Source of the DNA: Tetrapisispora phaffii CBS 4417
Lineage: Eukaryota > Ascomycota > Saccharomycetes > Saccharomycetales > Saccharomycetaceae
Direction of reading: 5' to 3'
Assembly (NCBI RefSeq): GCF_000236905.1
Contig: NC_016529.1
Coordinates: forward strand, 434,001-498,000
DNA length: 64,000 bases
How positions within the stretch are numbered: the stretch's first letter is position 1; every line of letters begins with the position of its first letter. Shown piece by piece: positions 19,483 to 29,541 of this stretch. Made by a program: the position numbers and the translations under genes. Below the pieces are notes generated by a model. It made no database searches and was not told the origin of the DNA. It saw only the letters and a program-made list of their open reading frames with translations.

Positions 19483-20619
19483 ATGTCTGCTTTAATTACC
19501 AAGTTCGAATCACTATCCATTGATTCTAAATTCGATGATTTATCAAAGGAACAAAAAGCCACTGTTGCCCAATGGGAATCTGTTGTTGCTAATGGTTCTA
19601 TCAAGAGCTCTTTAAATGAGTTGAATGTATCTTTAAGAGATTCTACTTTCTTGGCATCCACTTTCAAGCCAACTTCCACCGATATTAAGGTTTTCGAAGT
19701 CACTTTACCAATATTAAAGGAACTAGTCTCCAGCGACAAAGACATCAAGACTACTTATATTCAATACAGACATATTCTAAGATGGTTAGATTACATTCAA
19801 AACTTATTAGAATTGCCAGGAAATGAAAAGCTCATAATAAACCATGACATTGAATTGCCACGTGAAATAATTGAAAAGATAAAGAAGCCTGCTGCTGGTG
19901 CAGAAGGTGCAAAGAAAGGGGCCGACAAAGCCGGTTCAAAGAAGAAAGAAGAAAAGAAGGGTGGCGATGAATCCAAACCAAGAGGTAAGCCAGATGAAGA
20001 AACCTTAAAGAAATTGAGAGAAGAAGCCAAGGCCAAAAAGGCTGCCAAGAAGGCCCAACAAGCTCAGCAACAAACCGAACAGCAAGCCCCGGCCAAGCCA
20101 ACTGCTGGTGCAATTGATTTCCGTGTTGGTTTCATTCAAAAGGCCATCAAGCATCCAGATGCCGATTCGTTATACGTCTCAACCATCGATGTCGGTGACG
20201 AAGAAGGTCCAAGAACCGTCTGTTCCGGTTTAGTCAAGCACTTCGAATTGGAGGCCATGCAAGAACGTTATGTTGTCGTTGTTTGCAACTTGAAGCCAGT
20301 GAATATGAGGGGTATCAAGTCTACTGCTATGGTCCTATGTGGTTCCACCGATGAAAAAGTCGAATTTGTTGAACCACCAACTGGTTCCAAGGCTGGTGAC
20401 AAAGTTTTCTTCGCTGGTTTCGGCGATGAAGAACCAATGAAACAATTGAACCCAAAGAAAAAGATCTGGGAACAATTACAACCACATTTCACCACTAACG
20501 AATCTTTAGAGGTCATCTTCAAGGATGACGAAGATAAAGAAACTCCAATCAGAAAGTTAACTAACAAGAACGGTGATTCTTTCAAAGTCGCTTCCATTGC
20601 CGGTGCTCAAGTCCGTTAA
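19483..20619 (+). CDS. ARC1: tRNA-binding cofactor of methionyl- and glutamyl-tRNA synthetases, Arc1
   Basis: 378 aa (S. cerevisiae about 376). Three parts are visible. The N-terminal GST-like domain (about 1-125) docks MetRS and GluRS. A Lys/Ala/Glu-rich middle (about 130-205, KKGADKAGSKKKEEKKGG) binds tRNA non-specifically. The C-terminal EMAPII/OB-fold tRNA-binding domain (about 210-378) contains IDFRVGFIQKAIKHPDADSLYVS, VCSGLVKHF and NMRGIKSTAMVLC. Arc1 raises synthetase affinity for tRNA and keeps both enzymes in the cytosol. Codons in the C-terminal half are strongly biased to optimal ones (AAG, GGT, TCC), as expected for high expression. The start at 19483 gives the family N-terminus; the ATG at 19453 would add MIAHTHTSRI. 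Confidence 0.95.
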   Translation: MSALITKFESLSIDSKFDDLSKEQKATVAQWESVVANGSIKSSLNELNVSLRDSTFLASTFKPTSTDIKVFEVTLPILKELVSSDKDIKTTYIQYRHILRWLDYIQNLLELPGNEKLIINHDIELPREIIEKIKKPAAGAEGAKKGADKAGSKKKEEKKGGDESKPRGKPDEETLKKLREEAKAKKAAKKAQQAQQQTEQQAPAKPTAGAIDFRVGFIQKAIKHPDADSLYVSTIDVGDEEGPRTVCSGLVKHFELEAMQERYVVVVCNLKPVNMRGIKSTAMVLCGSTDEKVEFVEPPTGSKAGDKVFFAGFGDEEPMKQLNPKKKIWEQLQPHFTTNESLEVIFKDDEDKETPIRKLTNKNGDSFKVASIAGAQVR

Positions 20620-21144
20620 ACACCTTAATACTCACAATATAGAGTACTTTTCACCAAAATATATATATAGATATATACATATGCTACAGAAATAATTTAA
20701 TAAACCAACTTAACGTGTAATAAACTTCAAATAATGAATCAGTTCTCACATAGTATCTAATCAGGGTCTTCCATGCATACATATGACTGCTTTGTTAAAC
20801 CCATACATCCCGCACATACTGCTAAATGTGGTCACAAAGAAATTTAAAAAAATTAAAAAAATATAGTTTTTGTGTTTCGTGAAAAAACAGCTGTTCCAAA
20901 AACAAAGAAAACGACTCTTTTTTGAAAATGTTTCATTTCGAGCTCATCGAATTTCCAAATTGGAAACATGAAAAATTGCACAGCGTAGACTAATGTTCAT
21001 TTACAATTATATTATATATATAACAAGATGTCTATTTAAAGATTCTAATCAGTATATATTTGAAGTAACCTATATTGAGCTTTTTAGAATTCTTTTTTTC
21101 TTTTGATTCTAACTTAAGAGAACCACTCCTAGACATATAAAGAA
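20620..21144. other. Intergenic ARC1-RPL28 (ribosomal protein promoter)
   Basis: About 525 bp. After the ARC1 3' flank come a Rap1-like element near 20799-20808 and long A/T tracts (20842-20872 and 21089-21102), the usual architecture of a yeast ribosomal-protein promoter. No ORF is present; VPS73, the S. cerevisiae neighbour here, is absent. Confidence 0.6.
20797..20810 (+). promoter_or_regulatory. Candidate Rap1 site of RPL28
   Basis: AAACCCATACATCC matches the Rap1 ribosomal-protein-gene consensus core ACCCATACAT exactly. It lies about 340 bp upstream of the RPL28 ATG and is followed by T/A-rich DNA. Rap1 normally recruits Fhl1-Ifh1 at such genes; that is family knowledge, not visible here. 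Confidence 0.6.
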
Positions 21145-22229
21145 ATGCCAACCAGATTTACTAAGACTAGAAAGCACAGAGGTCACGTCTCAGGTATGTA
21201 ATTCCATTTGGAAGAGGGAATGAAAGAACCAAGACGATGATTATCTTTCTTTGACTTAAAAAAAGGCTGGTGTATTATTCAATTTGTTTTTAATTATACG
21301 TTGTTGACATGGTTTCCATAGTTTATTTGTTTTATCAAAGCTTATATGACCATAATTTGCTCTACATTTTATGTTCCAAACAAAGATCAATACTGTCATT
21401 GATACTTTGTTCTTCATATTTATTGTTTTTAAATGATTTAATATTGAACACTCTTCCAATATGAGTTTTGATAATTGTAGGTAAATTTTTGGAGACTGTT
21501 TTTAATGCCATCTCTAATTGTATATTTATTAAACTACCAATATATTTACTGAAGGGCGGTGCCATGTTGTGTTGTCGTATGCAGATTTTGCACCCATTAT
21601 CAAGTTATTCAGTTGATATTGATATTTACCAGAAGGTGAAATTGTTTAATACACTGTTGCTTTTCTTTTATTCATTATTAGAAAGCTAATTATTCGTTTA
21701 TTGGTTTTTTGGTTTCTCTTTTTAATTTATATTATTACTTTTAAATTGGGTTTATTTTACTAACTTTTATTTTGTTTTACGTTGTTATTCTAAATGAATT
21801 CGATTAAAACTCCATTTTTTCATTACAGCCGGTAACGGTAGAGTTGGTAAGCACAGAAAGCATCCTGGTGGTAGAGGTATGGCCGGTGGTCAACATCACC
21901 ACAGAATTAATTTGGATAAATACCATCCAGGTTACTTCGGTAAGGTCGGTATGAGATACTTCCACAAGCAACAAGCTCACTTCTGGAAGCCAGTCTTAAA
22001 CTTAGACAAATTGTGGACTTTGATCCCAGAACAAAAGAGAGATGAATACTTAAAGTCCTCTTCTAAATCTGCTGCTCCAGTCATTGACACCTTAGCTGCC
22101 GGTTACGGTAAGGTCTTAGGTAAGGGTAGAATTCCAAACGTCCCAGTCATTGTCAAGGCTAGATTCGTCTCCAAGTTAGCTGAAGAAAAGATCAAGGCTG
22201 CTGGTGGTGTTGTTGAATTAATCGCCTAA
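21145..22229 (+). CDS. RPL28: 60S ribosomal protein uL15 (Rpl28), spliced
   Basis: Two exons, 21145-21193 and 21829-22229, encode 149 aa, the same length as in S. cerevisiae. Exon 1 gives [16 protein letters not shown] plus one base. Exon 2 continues [28 protein letters not shown] and ends VVELIA. The 635-nt intron has the donor GTATGT at 21194, the branch site TACTAAC at 21758-21764 and the acceptor ACAG ending at 21828. uL15 is an essential 60S protein; in S. cerevisiae its change at Gln38 gives cycloheximide resistance, and here that region reads GGQHHHRIN, the wild-type form. Codons are almost all optimal. Position matches YGL103W. Confidence 0.97.
21194..21828 (+). other. Intron of RPL28
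   Basis: The donor GTATGT, branch box TACTAAC and acceptor CAG are all canonical for yeast. The branch-to-acceptor distance is 64 nt. Only short chance ORFs lie inside, and no snoRNA boxes were recognised. In S. cerevisiae this intron is also long (about 0.5 kb), which suggests conserved length or function. Confidence 0.95.
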
Positions 22230-22625
22230 ATAATTTAATTATTCATATTTAGTTTATTTACTTTAATTCGAAACTTTGATACCTGTCAACAATTCGACGC
22301 ATCTCAATATAATAATGTCAGTAAAATATGTATATGTATGTATGGTTTAAAACGAAAATGTCAGTCCCTGCTTCTCTACTTGACTGCTTTTACATCTTTT
22401 AGCTTATTCAAAATAGTTTCGAGATGAGTTTTATTTCACCGTTTAACCCAATCGGGTATAGGCATCAACATATTTTTAACGGGCATTGGAATTGTAACGT
22501 CAAAAGAAAAAATTACTGCGAAGAAATTTGTCATGAGCAGACACACACACACACACACACACACAGATTTATAAAAATATATAAAGAGGGCATAATATAT
22601 TATCATCTGCTGTGGGTTCTCCGTC
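22230..22625. other. Intergenic RPL28-YGL101W
   Basis: About 395 bp. It contains a (AC)12 run at 22541-22564 and, just after it, TATATAAAG near 22578-22586. With normal yeast TATA-to-start-site distances, transcription of the next gene could begin near or even after its first ATG. Confidence 0.5.
22541..22564 (+). repeat. (AC)12 microsatellite
   Basis: Twelve uninterrupted AC units in the promoter of the HD-domain gene, about 60 bp before its first ATG. Such tracts can adopt Z-DNA and vary in length between strains. Confidence 0.9.
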
Positions 22626-23348
22626 ATGCCAGGTTCCATATATTTGAATGACTCTGGAAATTTCGAGCTGAAAAATAAGATACATGAATCAGATATACCA
22701 ACCATGACTGAACTTGAATGGAGACCAGAAAATAATATTCCTGAGGAAATTAAAGCTATCTTAAAAGAAGAACAACCTAACTATGTGTTAAGTGTATTGA
22801 ACATCGTTCAATTGTTGAAGACACAGAAGAGAACTGGCTGGGTTGATTTTGGCATCAACGACTGTGAAAGCATTGCTGACCATATGTACCGCATGGGTAT
22901 CACTAGCATGTTAATAAAGGACCCAACTGTGAACAGAGACAAATGTGTCCGTATTGCATTAATGCATGATTTAGCAGAAGCTCTTGTCGGCGACATTACT
23001 CCAAATGATACAGCTGTCGATAAAGACGAAAAACATAGAAGAGAATTATCTACTATCGAATATATCTGTAATGAATATATCGCTAAATACAACCCGATTG
23101 CCGCAGAGGAAATGCTACAAGATTGGTTAGCTTACGAAAATATCAGCACGCTAGAGGCCAGATATGTTAAAGATATTGATAAATTCGAAATGTTAGTTCA
23201 ATGCTACGAATACGAAAAGAAACACAACGGGGAGAAAAGACTGGATCAATTTTGGAGTGCTATGAAAGCTATCAAGACGGATGAAGTGAATGAATGGGCT
23301 GCTGATTTATATAAAAGACGTACCGCATTTTTTGAATCATTAAAATAA
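22626..23348 (+). CDS. HD-domain 5'-deoxynucleotidase, YGL101W/YBR242W family
   Basis: 240 aa from the first ATG. The HD-fold metal ligands are visible: H86 in ESIADHMYRM, H114-D115 in ALMHDLAEALVGDITP, and the aspartates of VKDIDKFEM (183/185). Family members (E. coli YfbR, human HDDC2, yeast Ygk1) remove phosphate from deoxynucleoside monophosphates. A second ATG at 22704 (MTELEWRPENNIPEEI) would give 214 aa, almost exactly the length and N-terminus of S. cerevisiae YGL101W (about 215 aa); the longer form resembles YBR242W (about 238 aa). The TATA position leaves the choice open. Single copy here at the site shared by that paralogue pair. Confidence 0.9.
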   Translation: MPGSIYLNDSGNFELKNKIHESDIPTMTELEWRPENNIPEEIKAILKEEQPNYVLSVLNIVQLLKTQKRTGWVDFGINDCESIADHMYRMGITSMLIKDPTVNRDKCVRIALMHDLAEALVGDITPNDTAVDKDEKHRRELSTIEYICNEYIAKYNPIAAEEMLQDWLAYENISTLEARYVKDIDKFEMLVQCYEYEKKHNGEKRLDQFWSAMKAIKTDEVNEWAADLYKRRTAFFESLK

Positions 23349-24528
23349 TTCAAAAAGCCATAAATATATATATCCTTATACTATCTAATACCATATACTA
23401 ATAAGAGATGGTCAAATATCAATAGACACGCATATACCTGTGTACACCTATATACATATATAGTGGGTTGCATGGCGCAGACCGTAATATGGTCCCATCC
23501 AATCTAACTCCAGGACGACATAAAACGACGTCGGGGGAGTCCAAAACAGGCAAGTAGTTGCGATTCAAGCAAGAGAAAGCGGGTGCACAACGTAGTTACA
23601 ATGAAGCGACACCTCAATCTGTGTCACTTCTTGTATCGAGACCGTTCCTCCACAGTCTCCAATAACCTCTTTTCCAAATCTTTATGACCACGTAACTAAA
23701 CTTCCAGATACTGATTGCTGTTCTCTACATTCCAGCTCCCAGCCATCCACTCACATACTCACTATAGGCGTTACTTGACCTTGCGATAACATTCACAGTG
23801 TCACAGGCCTCATATGTTTAATAGTGACAGCTCCAGCTGGGCGGAGTTAAGATTATACCATCTTCGAGACACTCGGAGATTAGCGAGAACAGTGTTTTCT
23901 GGTTCCGCGGAACGCAAAAAGCCCAAAAAAATCAAAATTTTTAACATTCTTCGTGTCTTCTGATTATTAATTGAAATTTCGAAATATTTTTGTTACGAAA
24001 TGTTTTTCGAAGTTCGAAATTAGTACAATGACGATGACAATGTTAAAAGACTAATGCTTGAAGTTTGACGTTTGAAGCTCGTATATTCCATGTAAAGAGT
24101 TGTGCTTTCCGAAAATGTATGGTAAGACAATGAATTGTGTTGGTATAGTGTGGAGAAACAGTCGAAATACCGTTAGGAAGTAATTTGATGATGATTAAAC
24201 GGGTTCGTGGTTAATAGTCTAGTTACTGAGGTTCACGTAATATTTCTTGTGTGTCTGGAACGTTTTTTATATGCTTTTATTCAATCTCTAATTTACACAT
24301 TTTGAATCATCTTGTGCATTGCCATTTTACTGTATGATCACTAGGTCTTCTCTTTCTTATTTCTACTGTAACATTATTTTCAAGGCTTCAATTTATTTAT
24401 GAAAAATAAAATAAAATAGAATACAATAATATTAAAATTAAAACTGCAATTGCAGACATCAGCAAGTAAAACTTGAACTTTGAAATATATTTAAACAGGC
24501 CTTTTTCGTTGCATTATTTTCAAATCCA
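23349..24528. other. Long intergenic YGL101W-GPX2, GC-richer in the middle
   Basis: 1.2 kb without a believable ORF; ALG7, found here in S. cerevisiae, is absent. From about 23460 to 23930 the GC content rises (29 of 60 in 23521-23580). That part holds several short inverted repeats: GACC-7-GGTC near 23480-23494, the 8-bp palindrome CGACGTCG near 23526-23533, and CTCC-8-GGAG near 23832-23847. Both flanks are AT-rich. It probably acts as an extended GPX2 promoter. I looked for tRNA and C/D snoRNA signatures and found none. Confidence 0.5.
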
Positions 24529-25110
24529 ATGTTATCTTATCTAATTATATTAATTATCTCCATTTGTTTTATTTATTGCTATCAAAAGGATAACAAAACC
24601 AATATCAATAACATTAAAAAAAATATCGACATGTCATTCTATGAACTAACTCCAAAAGACAAAGCTAACCAAGATTATCCTTTCCAACAACTTGAAGGTA
24701 AAGTTGTCTTAATTGTAAATGTCGCTTCCAAGTGTGGTTTCACTCCTCAATACAAGGGTTTAGAAGAAATATATCAAAAATACAAGGACCAAGGTTTAGT
24801 CATCTTGGGCTTCCCTTGTAACCAGTTCGGTCATCAGGAACCAGGTAACGATGAAGAAATTAGTTCCTTCTGTTCATTGAACTACGGTGTAACTTTCCCT
24901 GTCTTGAAGAAAATCGATGTTAATGGAGCAAACACAGACCCAGTTTATGACTATTTGAAGAATTCCAAGTCTGGGCTATTAGGTTTCAAAGGTATTAAGT
25001 GGAATTTCGAAAAATTCTTAGTTGACAAGAAAGGTAACGTTTACCAAAGATACTCTTCTTTGACCAAGCCAACTTCCATCGAAGAAGACATCCAAAAATT
25101 ATTAAAATAA
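24529..25110 (+). CDS. GPX2: Thiol-dependent glutathione-peroxidase-like enzyme, Gpx2-type, with hydrophobic N-terminal extension
   Basis: 193 aa from the first ATG, or 159 aa from the internal ATG at 24631 (MSFYELTPKDKANQDY), which is where S. cerevisiae Gpx proteins begin. The catalytic core is complete: peroxidatic Cys69 in NVASKCGFTPQYKGLEE, Gln99 in FPCNQFGHQEPG, resolving Cys115 in SSFCSLNYGV, and Trp158-Asn159 in KWNFEKFLVDKKG. The enzyme reduces hydroperoxides using thioredoxin. The first 18 residues (MLSYLIILIISICFIYCY) form a hydrophobic helix followed by a Lys/Asn-rich linker, so the long form would be membrane-anchored or exported. Synteny with ISW1 and DPH7 points to GPX2 (YBR244W), not its paralogue HYR1. 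The core uses optimal codons; the extension does not. Confidence 0.9.
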   Translation: MLSYLIILIISICFIYCYQKDNKTNINNIKKNIDMSFYELTPKDKANQDYPFQQLEGKVVLIVNVASKCGFTPQYKGLEEIYQKYKDQGLVILGFPCNQFGHQEPGNDEEISSFCSLNYGVTFPVLKKIDVNGANTDPVYDYLKNSKSGLLGFKGIKWNFEKFLVDKKGNVYQRYSSLTKPTSIEEDIQKLLK

Positions 25111-25338
25111 TTCTTCGGACTAACACTACGCTCTGCTAATCAATAACATTCTCCTACAAACTTAATTTAATAATACTCTATTATAATACATACAGTAACA
25201 TTAATCGACTAAAAATAAATAAAAATAACAATATATGTTACTTTAATTTGCCGTTATTCTTTTATTTTATTTTATTATTATTATTATGATACATGTTCTT
25301 ACATAGTTAGTTACTTATAAAGAAAATATAAGTTTTCA
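25111..25338. other. Convergent intergenic GPX2-ISW1
   Basis: About 230 bp of AT-rich shared 3' flank with an imperfect TTA/TTTA run near 25258-25286. No gene. Confidence 0.5.
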
Positions 25339-28300
25339 TCATACTTTAGCCTTTTTATTCACTTCTTCCTCTTTTTCTCCACCGTTTTGCAACAATGGTT
25401 CTTCTAATGGCCTTTTCTTTAATTCTGCAGTTTCAATTTCAGTTCCAGCCTCAGCTTTAACTTCAGATTGGGCTTTAGCAGCCCCAGCTTCTTCCTTCTT
25501 AATCTCTTCCTTCACTTTCTCACCTTCTATATCCTCATCGGCGATTCGTTTCTTGTTTTCGTCAGTAAGTATTATCCCATCATTGAATTCTTTCTCTAGG
25601 CACTGTAGTAAAGTATTACCTCTTCTAGTCAATTCGATTGGGGTTCTACTTTGGAAGTAAAAGTTTAGTTCGAATAGTGGACAATCTCTGATTTCATCTC
25701 TGACTCTTTCATATAAATCATCTCTGTCAAGACCGTATTTGAATAACATCAGCATTATAAATCTGTCTTCTTCTTCAGAATAAGTTCTTTTATTAGATGA
25801 CGATGGTGGATGCTTTAAAACCAAATCAAATAATGGATTGGTGTATTGAGAAATCTTACGACGTAAAGCTTCTTGTTGGAACTTGATTCTCTTGATCTTA
25901 TCTTCTTCCATCTCAATAGTCTTTAATATTTTCTCATAATCATCAACTCTTTCTATGTTAGCCCAGAATGCTTTAGCATATTCACGGACTTCTTCAACAC
26001 TCTTACCAGGTGCTAATTCCATGGCAATAGCCTGGATAGAATTTCTACCATACTTACCTGACAAAGAAATAAATTTTCTGAATTCCAGTTTACCCCAATT
26101 GGAAAAACCTTCTTTTTCTAGTTCTATCTTTTCGGCTTCTTCTTCCTCAGTTAATGGTTGGGCATTTTGGACACTTAATTTCAATAATGCTAATTTTTGC
26201 TTTCTTTCAGATTCATCTTCTATATCACCGTAAGTGGATTTTACATCATCCATATTTGGTGTGTAAGCCGTTTTTTTAGCAGTCCACATACGCTCTTTCT
26301 CATAAAGTACCTTTAACTTTGGAGATAATAATTGATGCGAGTGGAAAGCGTGAGGTCTTGGCATTCTTGGTTGAGCTGGGGTAGATGATCTACCGGTTTG
26401 CAAGACATCCTTGTAATAACCATCGATATTATAGTTTTCTTTACGTTCACGCTTAGTTGGATTAAACCAAGTTGGACTGATTATATCTTTTTGAACTACC
26501 TTCTTCTTAAAATCAGTACCATTCCATTCATAAGCAGAGTCTTGATTGAATCTTTGTAAGTCATCCAAACCTAATTTATCGTATTTTTTATTTAGCATTT
26601 TAGTCTTGTCTTCAGATGATGCAATCAAAGCATCAAGGTCGAATTCACTGTCTTTGTCTTCACCATTTCCTTCTGGATTTGGTGTGTTTCTATCAGATGA
26701 AGTTCCACTGACGTTACCACTAGAGGTTTGCTTGAACACATCGGCAGCACCATGTTGAATCATTGATAACAAAGCATCTTTTTGGTCACCTTGACTTTCC
26801 TTCTTCTTTGCACCACTTCTATTTTGTTGAATAACTAATTTATCTAATCTCAATTTTTGTGTAGCTCTTTCGATAATTTTCTCTTCTACAGAATTATCTG
26901 TAACCAATCTAAATACCTTAACTTGCTTTTTTTGACCAATTCTATGAGCTCTATCCATGGCTTGCAAATCAGCTTGCGGATTCCAATCAGAATCAAATAG
27001 AATAACAACGTCAGCAGAAGTTAAATTAATACCCAAACCACCTGCACGAGTCGTTAACAAGAAAAGAAATTTATCTGAATCTGGTGCGTTATAGTCATCA
27101 ATAGCTTGGATTCTATCTTCATGAGCTGTTGAACCATCTATTCTACAATAATTGTAGTTTCTAAAATAACAATAATCCTCCATAATATCTAATAATCTAG
27201 ACATTTGACTAAAGATCAATACACGAGAACCTTCTTCTTTAAATTTTTTCAATAGTTTATCCAAAACCTTTAACTTGGCAGAATTATAGACTAAATGCTC
27301 ATCTGTAGTATATGGTGGACCTGGTTCGGCACCATCAAATAAATAAGGATGGTTACAACATTTTCTTAACTGCATGACGATGTTCAATAATCTGGTTTTG
27401 GACTCTTTATTACCACTGGAAGCATTAACAGCATCTATATCTTTTTCTAAGATTTGTTTGTACCATTTTTTTTGCATAGTTGACATACCAACATACACGT
27501 TTAGCTCCTTTTTAGGTAACAAAGATGTTTCGACTTCACTCTTAATACGACGAAGTAAAAATGGTTGAAGAACCGTGTGTAATTGTTTGACAACTTTATC
27601 CTGATCATCTTCCGAACCTTCATTCGAAAACCAGTCATCAAAATCTTGTGCGTTAGAAAATATATCTGGAAGTAAGAAATTCAATAAAGCCCACAGTTCA
27701 TGTAAATTATTTTGTAATGGAGTACCGGTAATCAACATTCTGTTACGTGACTTAAATTCTCTCAAAACTTGAGATAACATGGATTCCTCATTTTTGATTC
27801 TATGAGCTTCATCTATAACAATATACTCCCAATCAATTTTTCTGAAAGCTGACTTTTCCCTAATGATAATTTCATAAGAAGAGACAACAATATCGAAATC
27901 ACAACCTACTAATTTTTTTTGTATCAAACCAGCTCTTTCTTCTTTATCACCTTGTAATATAAAAGCATTGACTTCAGGTGTCCATTTATTAATTTCTCTT
28001 AACCAATTGTTTAAAGTAGATTTTGGTGCAATAACTAAATATGGTCCTGGTTTTTTTTCAATGTATCTTAGATAACCCAGGAAGGCAATTGTTTGTAGCG
28101 TCTTACCTAAACCCATTTCATCTGCCAAAATACCAGATAAACCACTCTTGTACAACGAGATTAACCAATTAATACCTTGGATTTGATATGGTCTTAAAGT
28201 ACCGTCAACATAACTTGGTGATTCTCTGAATTGAAACTCAACATCATCCAGAGCCTCATTGTCTTCTTCATCAATATCACCACCTTTTAACAATTCTGCA

Positions 28301-28566
28301 TCTTCTTCTTTCTCAGTTTTTCTTCTTCTCTTATCTTGATGAACTGATTTTGCAGCTTTTTTAGCAATCTCAATATCAACAATATCCAAGACTTTCTTAA
28401 ACTTTTCATCAGTCTGTGCTCTAGTCTCAATAAAATGTCTAAACAAACCACTTAATGATAATAAATGTTCAAATCTTTTTGCAGTGGCTTCCGTGTCAAA
28501 ATGGTTATGCTTGTCGTTTGATAAAAGATAACGCTTCTTATTCTCCTCAGGATCCCTGGAAGGCAT
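25339..28566 (-). CDS. ISW1: ISWI chromatin-remodelling ATPase Isw1
   Basis: 1075 aa (S. cerevisiae about 1129). The order of domains is AutoN-like basic region (about 70-110), Snf2 ATPase lobe 1 with Walker A DEMGLGKT at 149-156 and DEAH at 252-255, helicase lobe 2 with VLIFSQM and the Arg-finger motif TRAGGLGINL, then HAND, SANT and SLIDE domains (about 700-980), and a charged Glu/Lys tail. Isw1 slides and spaces nucleosomes as ISW1a and ISW1b. The ATG at 28566 (MPSRDPEENKKRYLL) is the only ATG of the frame: seven codons upstream is a TTG and then a TGA. The N-terminus is therefore shorter than in S. cerevisiae. Position matches YBR245C. Confidence 0.96.
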   Translation of the reverse strand: MPSRDPEENKKRYLLSNDKHNHFDTEATAKRFEHLLSLSGLFRHFIETRAQTDEKFKKVLDIVDIEIAKKAAKSVHQDKRRRKTEKEEDAELLKGGDIDEEDNEALDDVEFQFRESPSYVDGTLRPYQIQGINWLISLYKSGLSGILADEMGLGKTLQTIAFLGYLRYIEKKPGPYLVIAPKSTLNNWLREINKWTPEVNAFILQGDKEERAGLIQKKLVGCDFDIVVSSYEIIIREKSAFRKIDWEYIVIDEAHRIKNEESMLSQVLREFKSRNRMLITGTPLQNNLHELWALLNFLLPDIFSNAQDFDDWFSNEGSEDDQDKVVKQLHTVLQPFLLRRIKSEVETSLLPKKELNVYVGMSTMQKKWYKQILEKDIDAVNASSGNKESKTRLLNIVMQLRKCCNHPYLFDGAEPGPPYTTDEHLVYNSAKLKVLDKLLKKFKEEGSRVLIFSQMSRLLDIMEDYCYFRNYNYCRIDGSTAHEDRIQAIDDYNAPDSDKFLFLLTTRAGGLGINLTSADVVILFDSDWNPQADLQAMDRAHRIGQKKQVKVFRLVTDNSVEEKIIERATQKLRLDKLVIQQNRSGAKKKESQGDQKDALLSMIQHGAADVFKQTSSGNVSGTSSDRNTPNPEGNGEDKDSEFDLDALIASSEDKTKMLNKKYDKLGLDDLQRFNQDSAYEWNGTDFKKKVVQKDIISPTWFNPTKRERKENYNIDGYYKDVLQTGRSSTPAQPRMPRPHAFHSHQLLSPKLKVLYEKERMWTAKKTAYTPNMDDVKSTYGDIEDESERKQKLALLKLSVQNAQPLTEEEEAEKIELEKEGFSNWGKLEFRKFISLSGKYGRNSIQAIAMELAPGKSVEEVREYAKAFWANIERVDDYEKILKTIEMEEDKIKRIKFQQEALRRKISQYTNPLFDLVLKHPPSSSNKRTYSEEEDRFIMLMLFKYGLDRDDLYERVRDEIRDCPLFELNFYFQSRTPIELTRRGNTLLQCLEKEFNDGIILTDENKKRIADEDIEGEKVKEEIKKEEAGAAKAQSEVKAEAGTEIETAELKKRPLEEPLLQNGGEKEEEVNKKAKV

Positions 28567-29541
28567 ATTTTCCTGTAAGGGTTTCAAATCATCCCAATAT
28601 TCTGATCAACACTCATAACTAAAAGTAATTCCTTAGTTTCTTATCAATATCAGATCCTAATCGTAAAACTAAAAAATCACTCTAGAACAAGATACAAACA
28701 ATTCTCTATACTATCAACTAATATGTATTTAATATTGGATACACTATTCGAGGAACGACAAAACAATCACTTCGACAAAGATAGTAACAATAATAATACA
28801 AAAAATATATATCTTAAGTTAATTATTATTTATAAAGTGCATATACATATATACTGTTTTGTAAAATGTTTCTATGTCAAGTTTCCATTTTTCACTTTTT
28901 AGTTTTACGGTTTCGTGTTTTGATTTAAGCTTGCAAAGAGAAGTTGAAGATGACAGACGATAAAGAGGTAAAAGAACGTCACAAGGTCATGGGTACACAG
29001 ATAGTAGTGAATACAATATTGGACATTAATCATGGTCTAGTGATAATGTGTATGATGTTTATATTTGAAGTATTAAAGGAGCCTGTCTCCTTTTGAGGAG
29101 AATTCGACTGGGACGCATTGGCGATTATTCAAGCATGCCAATAAATGCGGTTTTTTCTCAAGAATATTTAACTGAAAAAACAGTAATAGAATGTTACCAA
29201 GTGGGTGATCATCGATTGTCTGAAATTCAAGAAGTAATAATTGTCACAATCAGTGTCAGAATGCTTGCATTTTATGTTTATACACCTTTGTTCTTCCTTT
29301 TAAACGCGTAAGAGCAGAGTGCTTCTAACGTCGTTGCACTGAAAAAATCATTTCAAACATGCATGACAAAATGAGATGAGAAGTTCTCCATTTGCATTTG
29401 GTTGAACTATACAATCATGGTTATAATTCAATTTAGTAATGCATTTTGGTATTCCACTTTAAAGTATCTTGCTAATTGGATTAACTCTTGTTTTCAAACT
29501 CCCAGGAACCAAAAAACAGTAGGAGTTCTTTAAAGTTTGAA
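28567..29541. other. Divergent promoter region ISW1-DPH7
   Basis: About 975 bp with only short, non-conserved ORFs (one ATG-less stretch of 72 codons is ignored). ACGCGT at 29304-29309 is an MCB-like hexamer. TTTTATGTTTA at 29270-29280 fits the S. cerevisiae ARS consensus, but such matches are common by chance in DNA this AT-rich. Confidence 0.45.

Noticed and set aside
24181..24240. C-box-like TGATGATGA followed by CTGA, possible C/D snoRNA
   Set aside because: Boxes are about 40 nt apart and no terminal stem is present.
29270..29280. Match to the ARS consensus (TTTTATGTTTA)
   Set aside because: Eleven-base matches occur often by chance in DNA this AT-rich, and no supporting B element is evident; not called as an origin.
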